Assembly: GCA_020247545.1 (NCBI GenBank)
Contig: JADCIX010000059.1
Location: 1 to 54,623 of the forward strand
Length of the DNA: 54,623 bases
Source of the DNA: Rhodocyclaceae bacterium
Lineage (GTDB): Bacteria > Pseudomonadota > Gammaproteobacteria > Burkholderiales > Usitatibacteraceae
Reading direction: 5' to 3'
This document shows positions 1 through 9,633 of this stretch, one piece after another. The notes beneath the pieces were generated by a model. It worked only from the letters and a program-made list of their open reading frames with translations, searched no databases and had not been told where the DNA came from. Numbering within the stretch: position 1 is the first letter of the stretch; each line of letters starts with the position of its first letter. A program made the translations under genes and the position numbers.

Positions 1-17
1 CCGAAGGCTTCAGCCAT
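1..17 (-). CDS. Start of an unidentified leftward gene (partial)
   Basis: Only the first codons lie in the window. Read on the minus strand, an ATG at 17 is preceded by a strong GGAGG ribosome binding site (about 24-28), and the reading begins Met-Ala-Glu-Ala-Phe. The spacing makes this a believable start, but too little protein is visible to name it. The leader upstream (to about 160) contains hairpins that could be regulatory. Confidence 0.5.
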
Positions 18-619
18 TTTGTTACCTCCATGACTGCTCCGGTTGCTTCCGGCTGGAGCATTTCGCCGGGTGGGGCTTACACCCACAAGAAAGCGCCGCC
101 TTTGCACGGCGCACACCCATTGCGGTCATTCGATTTTCCCGTTAGCGGCGCTTGAGCGTCAACCAAAACCGACCCACTTGTGAACCCAGCTCACAGCTGA
201 GCCTAGAGGATCACCAAGCTGGAAGAAGTGAGGAGTACAAAATTGCGCCGCAATTTGATCTGTGGATTGCATATTGATATAGACCGCTTCAATCTCTGCA
301 ACATCCATCTGATCATGGACTCGGCAGCCGACTATCAAGTTAACAGCCGCCACAGTTTTCCACCGAATCGGATCAGTTTCTTGTGCAATTCCGGCGCTTC
401 GGCCTTCGGCGACACAAAAGAGTCGGTGTGTTGTGACTAACGCAACCACTTACGTGGCCTTTCGTCGGGAAATGGCGACGTGCCCGAGCGATAATTTTCA
501 TCTTCATCCAGCGAGGTGGAAGTTCCAAGTTGCAACGGAGTCACAGCACCGCTGAACGTGCAAATGGATGGGCAGCAGTTTCGCGTTCAGCGCCTTCCAT
601 TCACTTAAGGAGATGCAAC
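18..619. other. Intergenic region with hairpins, no convincing gene
   Basis: This 600-base stretch separates the leftward gene at the window edge from the rightward gene at 620. Near its left end is a perfect 6-bp hairpin (GCGCCG at 93-98 with CGGCGC at 107-112). It lies in the leader of the leftward gene, and read on the minus strand it is followed by a short TTTCTT run, so it could be a weak terminator or attenuator. A GATAAT at 490-495 could be a -10 box for the gene at 620, but no good -35 box accompanies it. Short open frames on both strands (159-449 minus, 228-440 plus) overlap each other and have no ribosome site or recognisable motif. Confidence 0.4.
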
Positions 620-1222
620 ATGAAACTCATTGATCATCTGGCTACACGTAAACCCAACCTCGGTAGTGGCGCATCAATGTTGTCTCACTCAAGAAAATCA
701 GCGTGGAAAAAACTCGCGCTTTCTGCCTTGAGTATGACTGTGCTCGCTGGCAGCGTTATCGATAAGGCGTCTGCGCAGATTTCGGGGTCTGGCGGCGAGA
801 ATGATCCCCCTCTCACAATCACTTACTCAGTTGCAGAGACGTATCATGTTGATGCAAATGGTGTGATAAGGCTGGTCTCAACTGGTCAGGTAATGACCGC
901 ACAAGAGGTGATCGACAAGCTAGGACCTGCAGGAGCTCTAGCAATCGGTATCATCGTCGGAGCTGGGCAGGGTGCTGCTGGCGCGATTGTGACCGGCGCG
1001 AGCGCTCGCCAAGTATTTCTGGCGGCTGGCGCCGGCGCGATCGGAGGCTATTATGGTGCGCTCGCGAGTCTGACTACTGGGGTTGTTCGAATCATGTACG
1101 GCACGGCGGCCGTAGGATTCGGCGGTGCAGGAACGGCAGTCGTGACCACCCAGCCGACAAACAACGTTGCGTCATGCAACTCAAAACCGCCGGGACCAGG
1201 TTGCTTAATGGCAATTAATTGA
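620..1222 (+). CDS. Secreted glycine-rich hydrophobic protein, bacteriocin-like (unrecognised)
   Basis: I do not recognise this 200-residue protein. The ATG at 620 is chosen because AAGGAG lies just upstream (607-612); an in-frame upstream start at 530 has no such site. A long basic N-terminal segment, a hydrophobic helix (about residues 33-48) and an Ala-Ser-Ala-Gln end (about residue 54) look like an extended signal peptide. The mature part has a short polar stretch, then a long segment very rich in Gly and Ala (about residues 105-180) with glycine-zipper spacing, and a tail with two cysteines seven residues apart. Such proteins insert into membranes; class II bacteriocins and glycine-zipper toxins share these features. 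The next gene encodes a small membrane protein, which suits a toxin/immunity pair, but that is inference. It could also be an outer-membrane glycine-zipper protein. Confidence 0.7.
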   Translation: MKLIDHLATRKPNLGSGASMLSHSRKSAWKKLALSALSMTVLAGSVIDKASAQISGSGGENDPPLTITYSVAETYHVDANGVIRLVSTGQVMTAQEVIDKLGPAGALAIGIIVGAGQGAAGAIVTGASARQVFLAAGAGAIGGYYGALASLTTGVVRIMYGTAAVGFGGAGTAVVTTQPTNNVASCNSKPPGPGCLMAIN

Positions 1223-1226
1223 TATC

Positions 1227-1256
1227 GACGGGGCTACGAGAAATCGTAGCCCCGTC
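1227..1256 (+). promoter_or_regulatory. Perfect 13-bp intercistronic hairpin with GAAA loop
   Basis: The arms 1227-1239 and 1244-1256 are exact reverse complements and enclose GAAA, a GNRA-type tetraloop. The hairpin begins five bases after the stop codon of the upstream gene and ends eight bases before the AGGAGGA ribosome site of the next. No T-run follows, so it is unlikely to be a standard intrinsic terminator. A role in RNA processing or in setting the ratio of the two products is more likely. Confidence 0.75.
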
Positions 1257-1275
1257 TCACTACAGGAGGAAGCAG

Positions 1276-1536
1276 ATGCACGACTACATCATTGTGATAC
1301 AAAGTCTCGCGCTCGGATACGTTGGTGTCGCCGTCGTTCCGCCCAGCATCCGGAAGCACGGCTTTCGCCGCAATATGACTTTGTGGGGCACCTTTTTTAC
1401 TTTTGCGACATTCTGGTTGGTGGTTAACTACGGACGTTTTGACCTAACAGAAGCACTGGTACGTGCTGCAATGTTCGGATGCATACCGATCGGGGCCGGA
1501 AGCCTTGTTTTCTGGCTTGTAAGGAAGAACAGCTGA
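1276..1536 (+). CDS. Small three-helix membrane protein, candidate immunity protein
   Basis: This 86-residue protein starts at the ATG at 1276, directly behind a strong AGGAGGA site (1264-1270). It has three hydrophobic segments (about residues 4-22, 34-50 and 62-81) joined by short polar loops, and ends in basic residues. No known family is obvious. Its size, topology and position 53 bases after the secreted glycine-rich gene resemble immunity proteins of small bacteriocins. A small accessory membrane protein of unrelated role is equally possible from the sequence alone. Confidence 0.6.
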   Translation: MHDYIIVIQSLALGYVGVAVVPPSIRKHGFRRNMTLWGTFFTFATFWLVVNYGRFDLTEALVRAAMFGCIPIGAGSLVFWLVRKNS

Positions 1537-1859
1537 TATGTGAAGACTGATTGCCGCAGTAATGCGCCATTACTTTTGACGCCGCCCATGCTGGCCAAGG
1601 GTTGATTGAAGCCGTTCTGATAATTCAATCGTCTTCGCTTAAGAAACCAATGCGTCGTACACCAGTTGGGCGTCAGCGGTTCACCGGAAAACCACTTGGT
1701 ACTTAATCGGTGGGAGACTGGAACCAAGCAGCGCCATTTCGCTGGGCTCGCTTCGAAGATTGCTTCGATTAATGGGTTCAATTTACCAATTGGGCGGCGC
1801 GCTTAGATGTCCGCTTCTGGCCGGAAGTGTACAAGACCTTCGCCCGAATCAACGGCTAA
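1537..1859. other. Gap with no recognisable gene
   Basis: This 323-base gap lies between the small membrane-protein gene and the 3' end of gshB. Frames on both strands are short and lack ribosome sites. I see no intrinsic terminator for either flanking gene. It may be decayed coding sequence, but nothing in it is recognisable. Confidence 0.4.
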
Positions 1860-2795
1860 TCAGCTCCGAGCGATCGCCCCGATCACCTTCGCCGCGATGT
1901 TCTCACCAGTCTGCTCAAATATCTCAACCATACAAGTCGGAGAAGTCACGTTCACTTCCGTTAAGTAGTCGCCGATGATATCGAGGCCAACGATGGTGAG
2001 GCCATCGCGCTTGAGTGTTGGCCCGAGTGCCTCAGCGATTTCGCGTTCACGTGGCGTGATTGGCATGGCGACACCTTTGCCGCCAGCCGCCAGGTTGCCG
2101 CGCGTTTCACCTGCTTTGGGAACCCGTGCAAGTGCGTGATCCGCCACTTTGCCGTCGATGACGAGTACGCGTTTGTCACCCTTGGCAATTTCTGGAATGT
2201 AGCGTTGCGCCATGATGCTTGAGCGTCCGTACTCGGTTTGCACTTCGATGATGGCATTGCGGTTTGCATCAGTCGCGGTCACACGGAAAATTGAGGTGCC
2301 CCCCATCCCATCGAGTTTCTTCAGGATCACGTCTTGGTGTTCGTCGATAAACGCGTGCACACTCGACATATCCGAAGTCACAAGTGTGGGCGAAGTAAAT
2401 TCCGCAAACTTCAAGATGGCCAGCTTCTCGTTGTAGTCGCGCAGTGATGCCGGGCGGTTGATGATTCGCGCGCCCTGCGACTCTGCAAGACTCAAAAGTA
2501 ATGTGGCGTAGAGATACTCTTGATCAAACGGCGGGTCTTTGCGCATCAGCACCGCGCCAAACTCGGTGAGCGGTTTAGTTGCCTCTTGCGTTACGGCGTA
2601 CCACGCATGATTGTCGGCTGATAATGTGAGTTGCTTGACATTCGCGCAGACGACGTTGCCACGCGAGAACATGTCTTTGGCTTCAAACGCCCACACGCTG
2701 TGGCTTTGTTTGCTAGCCTCACGCATCATAAACACCGACGAATCTTTATAAGCCTTGAGGCCGGCGATCGGATCAACGATAAAGACAATATCCAT
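1860..2795 (-). CDS. gshB: Glutathione synthetase
   Basis: Joins gamma-glutamylcysteine and glycine using ATP, the second step of glutathione synthesis in the cytosol. At 311 residues it has the usual bacterial length. The N-terminal domain begins MDIVFIVDPI and includes the DPPFDQEY motif typical of GshB. The ATP-grasp domain shows the Gly-rich loop KKLDGMGGTSIF (about residues 157-168) and a metal-binding end around GDYLTEVNVTSPT (about 279-291). The start codon shares one base with the stop codon of gshA (TAATG), so the two genes are almost certainly translationally coupled. The product is well conserved and the call is secure. Confidence 0.97.
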   Translation of the reverse strand: MDIVFIVDPIAGLKAYKDSSVFMMREASKQSHSVWAFEAKDMFSRGNVVCANVKQLTLSADNHAWYAVTQEATKPLTEFGAVLMRKDPPFDQEYLYATLLLSLAESQGARIINRPASLRDYNEKLAILKFAEFTSPTLVTSDMSSVHAFIDEHQDVILKKLDGMGGTSIFRVTATDANRNAIIEVQTEYGRSSIMAQRYIPEIAKGDKRVLVIDGKVADHALARVPKAGETRGNLAAGGKGVAMPITPREREIAEALGPTLKRDGLTIVGLDIIGDYLTEVNVTSPTCMVEIFEQTGENIAAKVIGAIARS

Positions 2796-4147
2796 TATTC
2801 GGCCGCAATCGCGTTAGGACGAATCAACGTCGACGCACCTGCTGCGGGCGCGGTTTTCGCTTTGTCAGCATCAACCATCTCCCCGAGCGTTACAAGTTCT
2901 TTTGCCGCTGCCAGCATCGCTAGACGTGCGACCACACCATATGTGTAAAAACGATTCGGTGGCGAATCGGGCAGGCCGGCGCAATCAGGCGTGTGGCAAT
3001 CGGTCTCAAAGGCAAGCGGCACAAAACTCATGCCGCGCGAGTTGAGGTTCTCATCAATGCCACGGTCAGTATTGACGCGATAAAAGCCACCAACAACAAA
3101 TTGGTCGATCATGTACACGACCGGCTCGGCCACGGCATCGTTGACGCGTTCAAAGGTATAAACACCTTCTTGAATGATGACTTCGTTGACTTCCAATCCT
3201 TCTTTGATCACCGCCATCTTGTTGCGCTCTTTGCGATTCAAGTCGCGCACGTCGTCCGCCGACCGCGCCGTCAACACACCCATACCGTAGGTGCCGGCGT
3301 CGGCTTTGACGATGACAAAGGGTTTTTCTTTGATGCCGTATTGGTTGTACTTCTCTTGAATTTCTTTGAGTACCGCATCGACGTTCGCAGCAAGGCACTC
3401 TTCGCCTTCCTTCGCCGAAAAGTTCACGCGTCCGCATTGCGAGAATTCAGGATTGATCATCCAAGGATCAATATTGATGAGCTTGGCAAACTCTTCCGCC
3501 ACGCGGTCATAGGCGTGAAAGTGGATGGTCTTGCGGCGGTTGGTCCATCCCGAGTAAAGCGGCGGCACCACCGGCTGTTCGATGTTTTCCAAGATCGGCG
3601 GCACACCCGCAGACAAATCGTTGTTCAACAGCACCGCACAGGGATCAAATCCCTCAACGCCGACACGATTGCCAATACGAACGACTGGCTCCAAGGTGAG
3701 CTTCTCACCGTTGGGCAGATCGAGCGTGGTGGCGGAGGTAATTTCTGGATTGATCGAACCCACTCGAACATCTAACCCCGCGCCCTCAAGAATCCGACGA
3801 ATCGCGGCGACGTTAGTGAGGTAAAACAGGTTGCGGGTGTGGTTCTCAGGGATCAATAGAAAACGCTGCTTGTCAGGGCAGATACGCTGCACGGCGGACA
3901 TCGCCGCGTGTACACACAGCGGCAAAAATGCAGGGTTTAGATTATTGAAGCCGCCAGGGAACAGATTGGTATCCACTGGCGCGAGTTTGAAGCCAGAATT
4001 GCGCAAATCCACGGACGAATAAAAGGGCAGGGTGTGGGTTTGCCACTGCTCACGGAACCAACGTTCAATGGTCGGCCTAGAGTCAAGTATTTTTTGCTCC
4101 AGTTCGAGCAGCGGGCCGGTCAGTGACGTGGTGAGATGCGGAACCAT
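2795..4147 (-). CDS. gshA: Glutamate-cysteine ligase, proteobacterial type
   Basis: Makes gamma-glutamylcysteine from glutamate and cysteine with ATP, the rate-limiting step of glutathione synthesis. The 450-residue protein belongs to the GshA family found in beta- and some other proteobacteria (Pfam GshA), which differs from the E. coli enzyme. Family-typical stretches include PVDTNLFPGGFNNLNP near residue 57 and KADAGTYGMGV near residue 283. The ATG at 4147 follows a good AGAGGG site. It heads a two-gene operon with gshB and is divergent from mpl, with a promoter region of about 200 bases between them. Confidence 0.96.
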   Translation of the reverse strand: MVPHLTTSLTGPLLELEQKILDSRPTIERWFREQWQTHTLPFYSSVDLRNSGFKLAPVDTNLFPGGFNNLNPAFLPLCVHAAMSAVQRICPDKQRFLLIPENHTRNLFYLTNVAAIRRILEGAGLDVRVGSINPEITSATTLDLPNGEKLTLEPVVRIGNRVGVEGFDPCAVLLNNDLSAGVPPILENIEQPVVPPLYSGWTNRRKTIHFHAYDRVAEEFAKLINIDPWMINPEFSQCGRVNFSAKEGEECLAANVDAVLKEIQEKYNQYGIKEKPFVIVKADAGTYGMGVLTARSADDVRDLNRKERNKMAVIKEGLEVNEVIIQEGVYTFERVNDAVAEPVVYMIDQFVVGGFYRVNTDRGIDENLNSRGMSFVPLAFETDCHTPDCAGLPDSPPNRFYTYGVVARLAMLAAAKELVTLGEMVDADKAKTAPAAGASTLIRPNAIAAE

Positions 4148-4343
4148 GGGTAACCCTCTTTTATATTCAACCGTCGGTGCTTAAAGGTGAGGCCTTGTGT
4201 TAAGACTTCAACCGACCGCTTAGACTGCGAGACTGACTGACGGTCTGAGAGTTTACTCCGACGCCGCTCGACTATTTCGACGTTCGATCACTTCAACCAT
4301 TTGCATGGGAGAATCCAGCCAATTCGACATATCTTCACCTCCT

Positions 4344-5726
4344 ATGCACCTACACATCCTCGGCATCTGCGGCACCTTCATGGGCGGCCTTGCCGCATTG
4401 GCAATGGACATGGGCCACACGGTCACCGGCTGTGACGCCAACGTGTATCCACCAATGTCCACGCAGCTCGAAGCACTGGGAATCGGATTACACGAAGGAT
4501 TCGATGCGGAGCAACTCGAAAAGTACCCGGCAGACGTGTACGTAGTGGGCAACGCCATGACTCGTGGCAAGCCAATCATCGAGGAAATCCTCAATCGCGG
4601 TTTACCGTATATTTCCGGGCCCCAATGGTTGGGCGAAAACGTGTTGCAAGGCAAATGGGTGCTCTCGGTTGCCGGTACGCATGGCAAGACCACCACCTCA
4701 TCGATGTTGGCGTGGATACTCGACTATGCGGGGGTTGGCCCCGGATTTTTGATTGGCGGCATCGCTAAAAACTTTGGGATTTCTGCCCGCCTGCCTGTCA
4801 CTGATTCGCCGTTCTTCGTGATTGAGGCGGATGAATACGATACGGCGTTCTTTGACAAGCGCTCGAAGTTCGTACACTACCGTTCGCGCACTGTCGTTCT
4901 CAATAACCTTGAATTTGATCACGCGGACATCTTTCCGAACATCGAAGCCATCGAGACACAGTTTCACCATCTGGTTCGTACAGTGCCTGCAAATGGTCTC
5001 ATCGTTGCAAACGGCACTGAGCCACATCTCGCCAACGCCCTCGACAAGGGCAGTTGGACACCGATTGAATACTTCGGCCCGGGTATGCAGTGGGATTTTC
5101 GTCGCGGGGACGAGGAGAATCAGTTTGAGGTACGTTGTGACGAAAAAAATCGGGGCACAGTCACATGGGACCTCACCGGTACACATAACAAAATGAATGC
5201 ACTTGCCGCCATCGCGGCGGCGCGCCATGTCGGTGTGCCGGTCAAGATTTCGATCGAAGCACTAAATCAATTCAACGGTGTGGCGAGACGAATGGAAGTG
5301 CGCGGTGTGGTGCATGGCATTACGGTTTACGACGACTTTGCCCATCACCCCACAGCGATTGCCACCACCCTCGCTGGCCTTCGCCGTCATGTCGGCCTGG
5401 CGCGCATCATCGCGGTATTGGAGCCGCGCTCCAATACGATGAAACTTGGGTCCATGCGCAACGCCCTGCCCGCCTCCCTCGCCAATGCCGACTTGGTGAT
5501 CATCCACGCGCATAATCTTGGCTGGGACGCGGGCGAGACATTTACGCCGATCAGCGGCAAAACGGGCGTGTTTGAAGACTTATCCAATCTGGTTGAAGCG
5601 GTTGTCGCGACTGTGCGGCCGGACGACCATGTTGTCGTCATGAGCAACGGCGGGTTTGGCGGGGTACACAAGAAAATCCTGCGCGCACTCGAAGACAAAA
5701 CAGCCGCTATAGGTCAGAAGACTTGA
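4344..5726 (+). CDS. mpl: UDP-N-acetylmuramate:L-alanyl-gamma-D-glutamyl-meso-diaminopimelate ligase
   Basis: Recycles murein by attaching the tripeptide L-Ala-gamma-D-Glu-meso-DAP to UDP-MurNAc in the cytosol. The protein has the Mur-ligase fold: an N-terminal Rossmann-like domain beginning MHLHILGICGTFMGG, the ATP-binding P-loop GTHGKTTTS (about residues 110-118), the central-domain stretch EADEYDTAFFDKRSKF, and the C-terminal ligase domain containing DDFAHHPTAI. I chose 4344 because it aligns with known Mpl N-termini and gives 460 residues, close to the usual length. An upstream ATG at 4305 would add 13 residues. Neither start has a clear ribosome site. Confidence 0.95.
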   Translation: MHLHILGICGTFMGGLAALAMDMGHTVTGCDANVYPPMSTQLEALGIGLHEGFDAEQLEKYPADVYVVGNAMTRGKPIIEEILNRGLPYISGPQWLGENVLQGKWVLSVAGTHGKTTTSSMLAWILDYAGVGPGFLIGGIAKNFGISARLPVTDSPFFVIEADEYDTAFFDKRSKFVHYRSRTVVLNNLEFDHADIFPNIEAIETQFHHLVRTVPANGLIVANGTEPHLANALDKGSWTPIEYFGPGMQWDFRRGDEENQFEVRCDEKNRGTVTWDLTGTHNKMNALAAIAAARHVGVPVKISIEALNQFNGVARRMEVRGVVHGITVYDDFAHHPTAIATTLAGLRRHVGLARIIAVLEPRSNTMKLGSMRNALPASLANADLVIIHAHNLGWDAGETFTPISGKTGVFEDLSNLVEAVVATVRPDDHVVVMSNGGFGGVHKKILRALEDKTAAIGQKT

Positions 5727-6080
5727 CGTCCTTTACTGTCGGGATGCTCAACTGTAGACGCACCGCAAGTCCTTGCTAATAATCGCCTTGGCAATCCAAT
5801 TCCGCTCTTTTCGGCGTTTTGGGGGTCGCTTCGGAAAATGACCATTGCCATCGTAACGAGCGTGTCTCCCGCTTTGCCAAATTGCCCAGCTTGACCCTGC
5901 CTAAATTGTGCGCTCATTAGTACTCCGTAGCGCTCTAAGAACAATGAAGCGGGAATGTCGGTGTTTGCAAAAATACCTCGTAAGGGACCTTCTGCAAAGG
6001 TAATCGATCATCGACGATAGATGGTGGCTAGAAAGAAAACGATGCTTGTATGGTGTTTTGCCAATGCGCTGTCGCTGCGT
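5727..6080. other. Gap between mpl and a Crp/Fnr gene, possible gene remnant
   Basis: No intact gene is evident. On the minus strand one frame stays open from about 6007 down to 5714 with protein-like composition, but it has no ATG in a sensible place, no ribosome site, and runs into the end of mpl. It could be the tail of a decayed gene. I see no clear terminator for either neighbour. Confidence 0.35.
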
Positions 6081-6758
6081 CTAGCGGGCGGCCAGATTTA
6101 CGATATGTTCGCGTAGCACGATTGATTTACCACGTTGCTCCAAGTAGCCTCTGGTTCGCAGATCTTTCATCGCGCGACTTACACCTTCTCTTGAAGCGCC
6201 AATCATGCGACCAATGTCGCGTTTAGTCAGATGGGTGCCTACGACGCGGGTGCCGTCGACAACCTGTGCTTCGCAGAGCAAAAAATCGGCGAGGCGCGCG
6301 TCAAGCCCCTTTAGCGCGATACTGCCGAATCGGTTATCAGCGGTGCGTACGCGCTTGTTTAGAATGCGAATCAATGCGAGAGAAAGTGCAGAGTATCGGG
6401 CGACCAAATCCTTGAAAGTCGACTTCGCGATCATCACAACCTCGCAACACTTTCGAGCGACGACACTTGCTGTGAGGGCTGAATCCTCGAGCAACTCGGC
6501 ATCACAAAAGTGGTCTCCGGCCTTAAAGGTCGAGAGAATGACTTGATTTCGCGCGCTATCAGTCACGACAGCGTGAGCAACGCCGGAGACAACGATAAAG
6601 AGATGTTGTGGCGTTTCGCCGGCAAAAGCGATCGTGCCACCTCTGGCGACAATTTGGCGCTGTGCCCCCTCGGCGATTTCTTCCAGCGTCGTTTCAGGTA
6701 GATCAGCGAATAGCGTGCTGGCTTTTAACAGCATCGTTGATACGCGCATCGAGGTCAT
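6081..6758 (-). CDS. Crp/Fnr-family transcriptional regulator
   Basis: A 225-residue cytosolic regulator with an N-terminal cyclic-nucleotide-binding beta-barrel (about residues 12-130), a long dimerisation helix, and a C-terminal winged helix-turn-helix in which THLTKRDIGRMIGASREGVS is the DNA-reading part (about residues 173-192). The Cys cluster that binds iron-sulfur in Fnr is absent from the N-terminus, so it is not an Fnr-type oxygen sensor. The ligand cannot be told. The ATG at 6758 follows GGAGAA. A dyad with Fnr-like 5-4-5 geometry lies upstream at 6826-6839 and might serve autoregulation. The neighbours give no clue to its targets. Confidence 0.92.
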   Translation of the reverse strand: MTSMRVSTMLLKASTLFADLPETTLEEIAEGAQRQIVARGGTIAFAGETPQHLFIVVSGVAHAVVTDSARNQVILSTFKAGDHFCDAELLEDSALTASVVARKCCEVVMIAKSTFKDLVARYSALSLALIRILNKRVRTADNRFGSIALKGLDARLADFLLCEAQVVDGTRVVGTHLTKRDIGRMIGASREGVSRAMKDLRTRGYLEQRGKSIVLREHIVNLAAR

Positions 6759-6825
6759 TACTGTTCTCCGGCTGGGTGCGAGGAAGTAAGGCGTTTGGTT
6801 TACGATTGGACAACTTGATGTCTCA

Positions 6826-6839
6826 TGTTGTCGTCAACA
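6826..6839. promoter_or_regulatory. Crp/Fnr-like palindrome (TGTTG-N4-CAACA)
   Basis: TGTTG at 6826-6830 and CAACA at 6835-6839 form a perfect dyad with four central bases. This spacing is the one used by Fnr-type sites, though the half-site differs from TTGAT. It lies about 70 bases upstream of the start of the Crp/Fnr gene, so autoregulation is possible. The function is inferred from position and symmetry alone. Confidence 0.35.
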
Positions 6840-7163
6840 CGTCTGATTTCTTTAGCTGACGCGGTGTTGTTAGCAGAGCCGCATCCCACGGCAGCGGCCA
6901 GGTTTCACTTGCCCGGCCGCACAACCACCAAGGGCAATGCAAACCGTCTGCGGTCTAAGCGAGTCCGCACTTCTCTTGTTATCGGGCACCTGTAACCGAA
7001 ATTTGCCGCCCTACAGCTCTTTACGCTACAGCTGCCCATTTGGGTCAAATGCTCGGTTGGCGCTGAGCCGTGGCTGTGGACACAGTTGAGTCGGAAAGAG
7101 GCTTAACATGAGTGTGCGCTTACACAAAATTGGTGATTTCTAGCGCTTTCGCTGCGTTGTGAC
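6840..7163. other. Intergenic region between the divergent Crp/Fnr and groES genes
   Basis: No gene is visible. A small dyad, ATTTG at 7038-7042 with CAAAT at 7046-7050, is the only symmetry I noticed. The functional signals for groES lie just downstream, at 7164-7217. Confidence 0.35.
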
Positions 7164-7191
7164 TTGAAAACGTTGGTTTCGGCACTATAAT
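7164..7191 (+). promoter_or_regulatory. groES-groEL promoter
   Basis: TTGAAA at 7164-7169 and TATAAT at 7186-7191 are separated by 16 bases and form a strong housekeeping promoter. The -35 region also reads CTTGAAA, which matches the heat-shock sigma-32 -35 element, but no sigma-32 -10 element follows. The last base of the -10 box is the first base of the CIRCE operator, so repressor binding would block the promoter. Confidence 0.8.
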
Positions 7192-7217
7192 TAGCACTCG
7201 TTGCAGTCGAGTGCTAA
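7191..7217. promoter_or_regulatory. CIRCE operator (HrcA binding site)
   Basis: TTAGCACTC at 7191-7199 and GAGTGCTAA at 7209-7217 are separated by nine bases, an exact match to the CIRCE consensus. HrcA binds this site and represses chaperonin genes until heat shock titrates GroEL. It lies about 145 bases upstream of the groES start. No hrcA gene is in the window. Confidence 0.97.
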
Positions 7218-7362
7218 CTGGTTTAGGCGCGCGTGATCAAGAGATCATCCCCGATTAGTTCCCACCCAACTGTCGCGCAGGCTGTCCGGCGAATCGAACG
7301 CGCTTTGTCGGACCGGCAAACCGGATTTGTTTTTTGTTTCAACCAACCACTAGGAGTGAGTT

Positions 7363-7653
7363 ATGAAATTGCGTCCCCTGCACGATCGTGTGATCGTAAA
7401 GCGTTTAGAGGAAGAGCGGAAGACCGCCTCCGGCATCGTGATTCCAGATACGGCTGCCGAGAAACCGGACCAAGGCGAAGTGCTCGCCATCGGCCCAGGC
7501 AAGAAAAACGAAGAAGGCAAGGTATCACCCGTTGATGTCAAAGTCGGAGACAAAGTATTGTTCGGCAAGTACTCCGGCACTACCGTTAAGGTTGATGGTG
7601 AGGAGCTCCTCGTGATGCGCGAGGAAGACATCATGGCCGTTGTTGCCAAGTAA
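7363..7653 (+). CDS. groES: Co-chaperonin GroES
   Basis: The 96-residue lid of the GroEL folding chamber. The sequence begins [19 protein letters not shown] and carries the mobile loop around [16 protein letters not shown] (about residues 20-35) that docks on GroEL. A good AGGAG site lies at 7352-7356. It is the first gene of the heat-shock operon controlled by the CIRCE element, and groEL follows after an unusually long 199-base spacer. Confidence 0.99.
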   Translation: MKLRPLHDRVIVKRLEEERKTASGIVIPDTAAEKPDQGEVLAIGPGKKNEEGKVSPVDVKVGDKVLFGKYSGTTVKVDGEELLVMREEDIMAVVAK

Positions 7654-7703
7654 AGCTTCATATTTGGCCGCCATGCATTGTTGCTGCTCGACTTTCTCGC
7701 TTA

Positions 7704-7725
7704 TGTACCAAGGTGTACACGTCGC
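7704..7725 (+). repeat. 22-bp dyad repeat, copy 1 (after groES)
   Basis: The sequence TGTACCAA-GG-TGTACACGTCGC lies 50 bases after the groES stop. A copy with 20 of 22 bases identical lies 45 bases after the groEL stop, at 9545-9566. The core TGTAC-N6-GTACA is an inverted repeat. The sequence before each copy (GGCCGCCATGCATTG here, GGGCGCTGGCATCG in copy 2) is also loosely similar, so the two 3' regions may derive from one duplicated segment. The function is unknown. Confidence 0.7.
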
Positions 7726-7837
7726 TTCGAAATTCTCCGCGCGCCTCGCCTGACGACCAACTGCTCGCTTTCTTCGACAACAATCCCATTTCGATTTCGC
7801 CGCGTCGCTATTTCCGCGGCACCCAATTCAATTCTGA

Positions 7838-9499
<1,662 letters not shown>

Positions 9500-9544
9500 A
9501 TCCGCTTTGATTTACGGGCGCTGGCATCGTTGGCTGGTGCCTCG

Positions 9545-9566
9545 TGTACCAATCTGTACACGTCGC
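9545..9566 (+). repeat. 22-bp dyad repeat, copy 2 (after groEL)
   Basis: This copy reads TGTACCAA-TC-TGTACACGTCGC. Its inverted repeat is longer than in copy 1: CGTGTAC at 9543-9549 and GTACACG at 9556-9562 are perfect complements with a six-base loop. It lies between the groEL stop and the intrinsic terminator. It may act as an RNA hairpin or as a protein-binding site. Confidence 0.7.
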
Positions 9567-9633
9567 AACCATCCGCCTTGCTATCATCTCGTCGCTCAAA
9601 CCGGCGACACATTGCCGCAGCACAAAACGAAAG

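Noticed and set aside
159-449. 96-codon minus-strand frame near the left edge
   Set aside because: It has no ribosome site, overlaps another frame on the plus strand, and shows no motif. Composition alone is not enough.
2993-3775. 260-codon plus-strand frame opposite gshA
   Set aside because: Antisense shadow of a conserved gene, no ribosome site.
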